The notes beneath the pieces were generated by a model, which was not told where the DNA came from, ran no database searches, and saw only the letters and a program-made list of their open reading frames with translations. The translations under genes were made by a program, and so were the position numbers. Positions 1-6,304 of a DNA stretch of 12,003 nucleotides are shown here, piece by piece. Position 1 is the first letter of the stretch; each line of letters begins with the position of its first letter. This DNA is from JBBABP01 sp041657585 (lineage in GTDB: Bacteria; Patescibacteriota; Gracilibacteria; Absconditabacterales; Absconditicoccaceae): contig JBBABP010000037.1 in the NCBI GenBank assembly GCA_041657585.1, positions 1-12,003 on the forward strand, written 5' to 3'.

Positions 1-149
1 ATATCTTCTTTGTTTTTCTCTTTTTTGTTTTTAGCTAAATTGTTTACCAACTTTGCTTGATATTCGTCATAATCTATTCAATATATCTTCTCTACTATTT
101 CCTTAGGTGTCATTCACCTTGTTTTTTCCATATATTCTTTTAGGTCCAT
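1..149 (-). CDS. Third DGR target paralogue, N-terminal 49 codons only (cut by left window edge)
   Basis: The ATG at 149 opens a frame that runs off the left edge of the window. Its 49 codons (beginning MDLKEYMEKTRG) encode exactly the same residues as the start of the VR1 target gene at 3797. The only DNA difference inside the coding part is one synonymous Lys change at position 102. In-frame TGA codons read as Gly. The gene follows the vWA/metallopeptidase gene by about 85 bp on the same strand, so it is probably part of the same cluster. By homology it should continue into the shared target module and end in another variable region outside this window. That ending is inferred, not seen. 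The function of the N-terminal part is not recognised. Confidence 0.8.
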
Positions 150-171
150 TATAATTAATTAAAAGATTAAA
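1..171. repeat. 171-bp near-perfect direct repeat, copy 1 (start of target gene plus 22 bp upstream)
   Basis: Positions 1-171 match 3649-3819 with a single mismatch (C at 102 against T at 3750, synonymous). The repeat covers the first 49 codons of a target gene and 22 bp of its upstream region, then similarity stops at an A/T-rich stretch. Such near-identity indicates a recent duplication or gene conversion between target genes. The true left boundary lies outside the window. Confidence 0.95.
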
Positions 172-190
172 AAATTAAAAGATTAAAAGA
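157..190. repeat. A/T-rich short tandem repeat upstream of third target gene
   Basis: Several imperfect copies of an ATTAAAAG-like unit lie just upstream (on the minus strand) of the ATG at 149. It may contain the promoter or simply be a low-complexity spacer. No -10/-35 pair could be assigned with confidence. Confidence 0.4.
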
Positions 191-203
191 CGAATGTAGC
201 GAG

Positions 204-219
204 ACCTGCTTTAGCAGGT
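204..219. other. Small hairpin after the vWA gene
   Basis: ACCTGC and GCAGGT form a perfect 6-bp stem around a 4-nt loop, about 16 bp past the stop codon of the vWA/metallopeptidase gene. On the minus strand no clean U-run follows, so it is at best a weak intrinsic terminator. Similar short GC-rich palindromes sit at 6154-6184 and 9549-9564, so it may belong to a dispersed family of small palindromes in this genome. Confidence 0.45.
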
Positions 220-234
220 TTGGTAATCTAAATT

Positions 235-2454
235 TTATAATTTTTCCAAATGAAATCGCAACAAATCTTTGAGTGTTTGTGCCAAATCTTGTGAATTTAA
301 ACAAACCTGTCAGAATCACAAATTTTTGTTGTCAAAATTAAATAATTCTTCTATTGGTTTTCCAGATGAGGTAATTCAGATTCAATAAACAAGCACTCAC
401 ATATTTCTTAAAATTTTGATAACTTTTTTCATTTCACTGGAATCGCTTGATCATCAATCTGACATCACAACAACAATTTTTTTTACTTTTCAAGTTTTGA
501 TATTTTGCAAATATTCATCAGATTTTTGTTTTAAATTTTCGATTATTTGTTTGAGTGCATCGTAATCATTCGTGTCGTTTCAACTACAATAATCTAATGT
601 GGAATATGTATTTAATCTTTCTTTGTCTGTGAAATCACTACTTTCATTTTTGAACTGATTGACTCAATTTGCACTTGATAAAAACATAATTCAATCAGTA
701 TTAAATTCTATTTTTTGTTTTAAGTTATAAGATTCAACTTCTAATTTATCGTGAAGTTTTTTTAATGCTTCCAAAACAAGTAAAATTGATATTTTTTGTT
801 GTACATTTTTTTCTCTTGGATCATCCATAGATCAACTTCAATCTGCAACTATAGTCAAATCGAACCTACCTACGTATTGTTGTTCTTTTTCATGTTTGAT
901 ATCAAGTTCAAACATTTCAGGATTATCGTTTCATCACTTCAGTTGTGCTATCCCAGAAGCAACAGATCAAGAATGTAGTCTATATCAATGTTCTATATCC
1001 ACTGGTCATTTTGCTTTATATTTTGGTTTGGCTCTATGAGATTTTATTTTTTCAAATAAGTTTTGGATTTCTTCCATCACAGTATTGTTTGTATTTTTGT
1101 CTTTGATATTTTGTAGTTTCTTGAAAAAGTTATTATATTCCTGTAATTGTCTAACTATTTTTTGAAATTCCTGTTTGTTTTTTGGATCAATTCACATATT
1201 TTTTACTCTATTTTCTATTTCCAATTCTTCTTGTGATTTTATTCTATTTTTTTCTTCGTAAATTTCTTGTAATCTATTTTTTAATTTTTCGTAATCTTCA
1301 GGAGATAAACTTTGTTCCAAAATATTTTTTAAACCTGGTTTTTGATCATAATATTGTTGAAATGGATTCTGATTTTTAGAATTTTCTGAATTTGAATCTG
1401 ACTCTCATTTATTTTCTGGTTTATTGTTGCTGTTTCATTTTGGATTATTTCATTTATTTTGATCTTTTCATTTTTCATTATCTTTTTTTTCTCATCATTT
1501 TTTATTTTTGTCTAAAAGATTTTTTAGTTTTTTTTTAATTTTATCTTTAATTTTTTCTCATCAATTCTGATTCTGATTCTGATTTTGTTCTCATTCGTTT
1601 TTGTTTTTTCCATCTCAATTTTTATCATCGCCTTTTTTTTCTCAATCTTTATTTTCTTTTTCTCATCAATCTTTATTTTCTTTTTCAGATTTTTCGGATT
1701 TATTTTTTTCAGATTTTTCAGTAGTATCTTCTTGCAATAATTTTTGATATATCGGCTCTACATATTCCCATATATTTTGCAATCTATCGCCTAAATTTCA
1801 TTGAGTAGCTTTGAATATAATTCAGTTTCTTTTTAATCTATTTATTAATTTTCTAACACTTGGATCTATTTCGCATTTTTGGTCTTTAACCATTTCCTCT
1901 CTGATGAGAGTATATAGAAATTGTAAATGTTTTGGTAAATTTGTGTAATCTGTTTCATTGAACATTTTGTCTTTGTAATTGGAATATAATGTATCTCTCA
2001 AAACTGGAATGTTGTTTGGACTGATCAAATCATTATTAACTCGTATATCTCTAAGAACATTTTCAAGCTTATGATATGATTCAGCGAAATTTCATTTTTC
2101 TTGGAATCTTTTGATTCTATCTTCGCTTATCTGTTTTCATTCGTTGCTTGAATGCAATATTTGCTCTTCTTTGAGATGTCAAAATTCATGTCACAAATCA
2201 AGAATTATTTCTTGGTCAGTGTAATTTAATTTTTCTTTCATAAGTTTTGGATTGAGAGTTATGATTGGATTTTGTGTATCTTGTAAATTAATCGACGCTG
2301 GATATTGAAGATTATTGTCAAGTACAATTTGAACATTGTTATTTTTTGCGAAAAAATCTATCCAAGGTTGATATTGGACTATATCAAAATTTTTGATTAT
2401 TTCTTGATCTGATGATGGCTTGTTGAGCATAATATATTTGAAGAGATAAAACAT
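235..2454 (-). CDS. HExxH metallopeptidase-like protein with C-terminal von Willebrand factor A domain
   Basis: 739 codons with UGA=Gly. The N-terminal region has a zinc-peptidase motif HEFGH at residues 89-93, followed about 40 residues later by KLENVLRDIR, whose Glu is a plausible third metal ligand. Residues ~238-358 are a low-complexity linker rich in Lys, Glu, Asn, Gln and Gly. The C-terminal ~200 residues are a vWA domain: MIDAS DGSGSM at 538-543, a later Thr-Asp stretch (NDTNDYDAL) and VVVMSDGG. The layout resembles CobT/DUF2201-like proteins, in which a metallopeptidase-like head precedes a vWA domain. Such vWA proteins commonly pair with MoxR-type AAA+ ATPases, and one lies upstream in this cluster. 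There is no signal peptide, so it is probably cytoplasmic. The start is uncertain: ATG at 2454 (chosen) or 2430, neither with a Shine-Dalgarno sequence. Proteolytic activity is inferred only from the motif. Confidence 0.85.
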
Positions 2455-2462
2455 CAAGTAGA
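2447..2462. repeat. 16-bp direct repeat TAAAACATCAAGTAGA, copy at vWA gene start
   Basis: This is identical to 2632-2647. The 14-bp core TAAAACATCAAGTA also occurs at 3872-3885, inside the 3' end of the RT gene. The three copies mark the edges of the VR1 target segment and of a 169-bp spacer. They may be rearrangement junctions. Confidence 0.7.
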
Positions 2463-2631
2463 CATGCCGATCGTTATTTGAAACGGACTTATTTTGGATT
2501 GAGCTGTCTATTACGAACCTATTAGAACTTTATTTACTATATTTCCAAACAATGAATCAAATATCGTCGGCACAAGCATATTGATTTTCTTGTAAAGATT
2601 GCAATTCAACATATTACATTATATCAAGTTT
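2455..2631. other. Spacer between VR1 flank and vWA gene; no confident gene
   Basis: Together with the VR1 flank repeat this makes a stretch of about 325 bp without a recognised gene. On the minus strand a short frame reads into VELQSLQENQYACADDI and then stops. It has no start or family that I recognise and could be a gene remnant. The spacer is bounded by the 16-bp direct repeats at 2447 and 2632. No tRNA, promoter or terminator could be assigned. Confidence 0.4.
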
Positions 2632-2647
2632 TAAAACATCAAGTAGA
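2632..2647. repeat. 16-bp direct repeat TAAAACATCAAGTAGA, copy beside VR1 flank
   Basis: This copy is shared with 2447-2462. Extended leftwards to 2630 it also shares TTTAAAACATCAAGTA (16 bp) with 3870-3885 at the end of the RT gene. Those two copies directly flank a segment of about 1.2 kb containing the whole VR1 target gene and its 3' flank. Confidence 0.7.
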
Positions 2648-2775
2648 TAGTGAACATCCAGCCCTGCTACGTATTCCATTTCATGAATAAATACGCACCA
2701 ATTTTTGTTTGTCATTCAAAATTCTTTTTTTTATTTCATGTCGTTGGGCTGGATCAACAAGTGGTCTTTTTTTTC
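2641..2775. repeat. 135-bp VR downstream flank repeat, copy A
   Basis: It aligns without gaps to 6020-6154 with only about seven mismatches. Both copies lie immediately downstream, in gene sense, of a VR. The mismatches cluster in two A/T-rich patches. The arms TATTC/GAATA are kept while the loop between them changes (CATTTCAT here, CATTTAAC in copy B), suggesting a conserved small hairpin. It is much better preserved than the coding sequence upstream of the VRs, so it may act in retrohoming or have been copied together with the VR. Confidence 0.9.
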
Positions 2776-2778
2776 GGG

Positions 2779-2897
2779 GATTACAAAATGTGACGGAAAC
2801 CATAGCGAGAGCGGGAGCGAACAAGAAGCCAACCCAAGTCCACAGAGCAAACACCACCAACAGCACTATCGCCGGAATCGAAGTCGCCACGAATGAA
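2779..2897 (-). repeat. DGR variable region VR1
   Basis: 119 bp aligned without gaps to the TR at 5126-5244. There are 22 differences, all at TR adenines on the sense strand (12 A to G, 5 A to C, 5 A to T) and none at other bases. The three at the upstream edge (2895-2897) may lie outside the true VR, leaving 19 firm ones. It encodes the last 38 residues of the target (residues 301-338) and ends in GFRHIL, similar to the GFR ending of C-type-lectin-fold DGR targets. The stop TAA lies at 2783-2781 inside the VR. Diversified codons are mostly AAY codons of the TR. Confidence 0.97.
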
Positions 2898-3797
2898 TCA
2901 TGCATTATATTCATCTTTATTATCTTTTTGGTATGATTTTTGCTGTCTATATATACCGTAATCTCTGACTAAATAACCATCACTTGTTTTGCTAAATTCT
3001 ATTTTAAATTCATTTTGTATCTCGTTTAATTTGTTATAATCAAATTTATTTGTTGTGAAACTTTGATTCACATAATCATCTCAAAATTTCTCTTTGATAA
3101 GTTCTGCTAATATCACACTATCCATTATTCACTCCATTCTCATTCATTGTTTTGCACACTCTCTAAGTATATCTGTATCTTTTGTTTCGTCTTTTGCTTG
3201 TATTTCTGTTCGCACTGTTCAATCTGATTTTTTATTCTGGTTGGTTTGCATCACTAATCGCTTTTGTTCTACCTTGCTTTTTAATTTATTATCATCCAAA
3301 AAACTTGGATACCAATCTTTATCTTTAAATTTTATTAACTGATTAACCATATGCGTGTCTTGTATTTTTGTGTTTCTAATTTTTTCTGGGATTTGTATCG
3401 CTGTGAACTGTTCTCATCTAACCTTCAACTCGATTATCTTATATTTCTCTCAGTTTAAATCTCTTTCATGTTTTTGCACTATCTGGATATCTTTTTTTTC
3501 TAATTTTTTTATTTCTCTTTTTTCTTCATCTGTTAGTCATGTTTGTATAGTTCATCATTCTATATCCGATTCTCATTTGTTTTTTGATTTATCTACTCTC
3601 TCATGATTTGACGACAAAATGTAATCAAGTAATCCATCCCCTGTTTCTATATCTTCTTTGTTTTTCTCTTTTTTGTTTTTAGCTAAATTGTTTACCAACT
3701 TTGCTTGATATTCGTCATAATCTATTCAATATATCTTCTCTACTATTTCTTTAGGTGTCATTCACCTTGTTTTTTCCATATATTCTTTTAGGTCCAT
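2781..3797 (-). CDS. DGR target protein 1, C-terminal VR1 (diversified ligand-binding domain)
   Basis: 338 codons with UGA=Gly, no recognised N-terminal enzyme domain. Residues ~115-235 are paralogous to the tail of the AAA+ target: both contain QFTAIQIPE or KFTAIQIPE, SDGT, and ILRECAKQGMR or VLRECAKSGMR, followed by a DS-I-L helix. Residues 301-338 are VR1, with the order IRGDF, GGVCSVDLGW and GFRHIL. By analogy with characterised DGR targets this end should form a C-type-lectin-like binding surface. No signal peptide or membrane segment is seen, so the ligand is probably intracellular unless export is non-classical. The gene follows the RT by 65 bp on the same strand. The ATG at 3797 is chosen because the identical start is duplicated at 149. 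Role: inferred diversified recognition protein, partner unknown. Confidence 0.9.
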
Positions 3798-3819
3798 TAT
3801 AATTAATTAAAAGATTAAA
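3649..3819. repeat. 171-bp near-perfect direct repeat, copy 2 (start of VR1 target gene)
   Basis: Partner of 1-171, with one mismatch. It contains the ATG at 3797 and the first 49 codons of the VR1 target gene. Because copy 1 is cut by the window edge, the full length of the duplication cannot be seen here. Confidence 0.95.
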
Positions 3820-3862
3820 TGCTCATTATAATTATAATCAATATATAAAAAAATGCAAAAAA

Positions 3863-5011
3863 TTAAGCATTTAAAACATCAAGTAATAATTTAGAATTTT
3901 TGATCAAAATTATCTGATTTTTTAATTTCAAAGCGTTTTTTCACAAATAAGGTCGATAGTTTCATGTGTGTTTAAATAATCATTTTCTTGATTCCAATAT
4001 TGATTGCAATCTATCAATATCGTTTGGTTCAAGAATATCTAATGAATATTTATAAATATTTTCTATTAATTTTCGATATTTTTTTTTATTTGTTTTTGTG
4101 ACGTGAAATTGTATTTTTTTGTCAGCAAGTATCACTCTGAATCAAAGAAGATTTATTCAATGAGAAAGTAGATTTAATTGAATTTTTGTTTTTACAACAA
4201 ATAATCAGTTTTCATCTAACTTTTGTAGTAAATATGATTGGATGTATTTTAAATTTTGTTTTGTATCAACAAAAATAAAATCATCCATATATCTCAAATA
4301 TATTTTTGGCTTTAAATTTTGTAATATGTAATGATCTATATCGTATAGGAAAAAATTAGCTAATAATTGCGAATATAATGCTCAAATCGGCAATCATTTA
4401 TTTTTTGTTTTTCTGTAAAAACTACTTTCATCAAATAAATTATCAAAAATTGATGAGGTTTGATATGAATCTATAACAATATTGATAGCAAACTGTAAAT
4501 CTGAATTATGGATATGTTTAAAAATCTTTTGTTTCAAAAAATCATGAGAAATTGAATAAAAATATTTGCTAATATCAATTTTCATATAATATAAATTATC
4601 TGATTCAAATTTATATTTTTTTAGTTTTTCTAAAAAATAAAATATTCATTTGTGCGTTCATTTTCATTTTCTAGTTGCAAAACTATTGAAAATAATTTTT
4701 TTGTCCAAAACACCATAACAAATATTATAAATCATATAATGTAAAATATGATCACGAAAATTTGGTGAATAAATATATCTTTTTTTGCTATCTGACAATA
4801 TAAATTGAGTGTACAATCAATGTTGATATGTTTTGTGTTTCAAATCATCCAATATTGAAATCAGATTTTTTTCTAAATTTATATTAAAATCATAAACTTC
4901 TTTTTTTCTTTTTCTACTTTTTAATGCATTTTTGTAAGCTGCAGACAAATTTTGTATAGAAAGAAATTTCATTTTTGGGATAAAAAAAATATCGGAAATG
5001 TTCAAAAACAT
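3863..5011 (-). CDS. DGR-type reverse transcriptase
   Basis: 382 codons with UGA=Gly, a usual length for a DGR RT. It should copy the TR RNA into cDNA with errors at adenines. The N-terminal part (IQNLSAAYKNALKSRKRK, then NLEKNL and FRDHILHYMI) follows the group-II-like/DGR RT pattern. Motif A is IDISKYFYSI with catalytic Asp146. The DGR-characteristic IGxxxSQ motif is seen as LPIGALYSQ (207-215), followed by LLANFFLYDIDHYI. The active site is YMDD at 241-244. LGFRV and a basic tail follow. The in-frame TGA just before LPIGALYSQ and the one within it are required glycines. It starts at ATG 5011, about 115 bp after the TR, the usual TR-RT order. The 3' end carries the TACTTGATGTTTTA repeat (LLLDVLNA). 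Confidence 0.96.
3872..3885. repeat. Direct repeat TAAAACATCAAGTA inside the RT 3' end
   Basis: This is the third copy of the repeat at 2447 and 2632, here coding for LLDVL near the RT C terminus. Extended to 3870 it shares 16 bp with 2630-2645. Confidence 0.65.
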
Positions 5012-5090
5012 GCCAATATTTTTAAAACACTTTGTCTATCGAAGAACTGGTAAAATATCCTGTAATCCAGAATTCATCTGATCCATATCT

Positions 5091-5110
5091 ATTGTATGAA
5101 ATCATACAAT
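5091..5110. other. Perfect 8-bp hairpin between TR and RT
   Basis: ATTGTATG and CATACAAT flank a 4-nt loop AAAT. It lies 15 bp downstream of the TR in sense orientation and 80 bp before the RT start. On the minus strand a U-run does not follow, so a terminator is unlikely. It could be a structural element of the TR RNA, since the sequence between TR and RT is needed for cDNA priming in the Bordetella phage DGR. Confidence 0.6.
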
Positions 5111-5125
5111 AACTTTTATAATCAA

Positions 5126-5244
5126 GATTACTAAATGTGACGGAAACCATAGTTAGAGTTGGAGTTATCAAGATTTCAATTCAAGTTCACAGAGCAAACA
5201 CCACCAATAGCACTATTGTCGGAATTGAAGTTGCCACGAATTTT
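5126..5244 (-). repeat. DGR template repeat (TR)
   Basis: 119 bp, homologous to VR1 (2779-2897) and VR2 (6186-6304), lying between the accessory gene and the RT gene and outside any frame I accept as coding. The sense strand has 33 adenines, and 26 of these are changed in one or both VRs; all 86 other positions are identical in all three copies. Adenines are concentrated in AAC/AAT codons of the target frame (for example AACTTCAATTCC), the usual design for wide amino-acid sampling. It also contains one in-frame TGA (Gly in this code) and one in-frame TAG just before the TAA. Homology ends at TAATC on the RT-proximal side. Confidence 0.97.
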
Positions 5245-5258
5245 GGATATTACCATTA

Positions 5259-5999
5259 TTAAATATTGTTATATTTTTGTTGTATTGTTTTTGTTATTTT
5301 TAGTATTTCAACTCGTCTTTCTCATGTTTGCAAAAAAGCATTGTCATTTTTAATCTTGCCTATTTTGTAAAGGAATCTTGTCATCTCTCTTATAACCAAA
5401 CAAAAATTAATAATATCGTTTATCAATGCTTTTCTTAAAGATTTTATGTACATAAATTGATACACAGATACAAGTAAATCCATAAATAATTTTTCTATTT
5501 TTTCTCTAAAATATCGTCTTTCTATTTTCGGCATTTTGATAAGCCATTGTGATACGATCATATAAAGTTCTTCTATCTTATCTTTGAGAAGAAAATTTTG
5601 TTCTTTTTTTTCTTCAAGTCAAAATTTAAATAATCACAATATTCTTGATTTTGTAAGTTCATAATCTTCAAGATCAATTTGAAAAATCCTATTGTAATAA
5701 TTTCAACGAAAGTTTTTGGAAACTATGTAATTTATATTACCTAATTCATCTTTTGTTTTATCAATCAACACATATCACAATCATTTGGAAGCGAATAAGT
5801 CTAACCAATTTTTTGATGAAGATACAGGAAATCATACTTTAATATGGTTTTTATCGTGTTGAGTTAATTTCATATTAAAATATTTTGCAACAAAAAATGC
5901 CTCTTGATCAAGCAAAATTCGAAAAATTCATTTTTTTATTATTTTTAGTTTATTGGAATACAAACTATTATATTGCTCCCAAACTTTGATAATTTGCAA
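5259..5999 (-). CDS. DGR accessory protein: MutS-domain-I-like module fused to Avd-like four-helix bundle
   Basis: 246 codons if started at TTG 5999. Residues ~20-95 resemble MutS domain I (FRILLDQEAFFVAKYFN, then KVGFPVSSSSKNWLDLF and YVLID). Residues ~130-225 resemble Avd, the four-helix-bundle accessory protein that binds DGR RT, with WLIKMPKIERRYFREKIEKL as the typical helix-1/2 pattern. MutS-like and Avd proteins are both known DGR-associated accessories, usually separate. It lies directly upstream of the TR, as avd does in the Bordetella phage DGR. The in-frame TGA at 5322-5324 is Gly, and the frame closes at TAA 5261-5259. The start is odd: no ATG precedes the MutS-like part, and the first in-frame ATG (5873) would cut through it. 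After an in-frame TAG at 6011-6009 the candidates are TTG 5999 or another non-ATG start. Confidence 0.8.
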
Positions 6000-6019
6000 A
6001 AGAAAGATCTAAAAAAATA

Positions 6020-6154
6020 AAGTAGATAGTGAACATCCAGCCCTGCTACGTATTCCATTTAACGAATAAATACGCACCAATTTTTGTTTGTCATTCAAAT
6101 TTATTTTTTGTTTTTCATGTCGTTGGGCTGGATCAACAAGTGGTCTTTTTTTTC
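6020..6154. repeat. 135-bp VR downstream flank repeat, copy B
   Basis: This is the partner of 2641-2775, about 95% identical with no gaps. It sits between VR2 and the accessory gene. It is separated from VR2 by a 31-bp palindromic stretch that replaces 3 bp in copy A. A reading frame with peptide RPLVDPAQRHE and NGIRSRAGCSLST is open in both copies but has no start codon here, so I do not call a gene. Confidence 0.9.
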
Positions 6155-6184
6155 CTGCCTTCGGTAGGCAGGTCTATCGACCTG
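6154..6184. other. Two overlapping palindromes immediately downstream of VR2
   Basis: The first hairpin, 6154-6172, pairs CCTGCCT with AGGCAGG (7 bp). The second, 6169-6184, pairs CAGGTC with GACCTG (6 bp) around a 4-nt loop that reads GATA in gene sense. The second begins 2 bp past the VR2 edge. They share bases and so are mutually exclusive. The VR1 flank lacks them. No U-run follows in the direction of the target gene, so they do not look like its terminator. Position and shape recall the hairpin/cruciform needed next to the VR for efficient DGR retrohoming. Confidence 0.65.
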
Positions 6185-6185
6185 G

Positions 6186-6304
6186 GATTACAAAATGCGA
6201 CGGAAACCACAGTAAGAGAAGGAGTCACCAAGATCCCAACCCAAGTCCACAGAGCAAACACCACCAATAGCACCATCGGCGGAACTGAAGTCGCCACGAA
6301 TAAA
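6186..6304 (-). repeat. DGR variable region VR2
   Basis: 119 bp aligned without gaps to the TR. There are 21 differences, all at TR adenines in sense orientation (13 A to G, 1 A to C, 7 A to T); 18 remain if the three edge positions 6302-6304 are excluded. It encodes the last 38 residues of the AAA+ target, ending GFRRIL, with TAA at 6190-6188. The TR codon TGA (Gly) has become TGG (Trp) in both VRs. The pattern differs from VR1 at many positions, so the two VRs were diversified independently. Confidence 0.97.

Noticed and set aside
2641..2760. Small peptide frame in the 135-bp flank (RPLVDPAQRHE, NGIRSRAGCSLST)
   Set aside because: It is open in both copies, but neither has a start codon of its own. 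DNA identity alone explains the peptide conservation. Kept only as a note on the flank.
2681..2914. Minus-strand frame through VR1 that resembles a membrane segment
   Set aside because: It is the wrong frame of the VR. In this frame the adenine-targeted codons are not the AAY codons of the TR, and the paralogous copy at VR2 diverges after the VR.
6154..6184. Rho-independent terminator for the AAA+ target gene
   Set aside because: In the gene direction the hairpins are followed by an A-run, not a U-run. On the other strand the T-run precedes the hairpin.
2779..6304. VR/TR similarity as ordinary paralogous divergence or a CRISPR-like repeat
   Set aside because: All 43 differences lie at TR adenines and none at the other 86 positions, which neutral divergence cannot give. 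There are only three widely spaced copies and no spacers.
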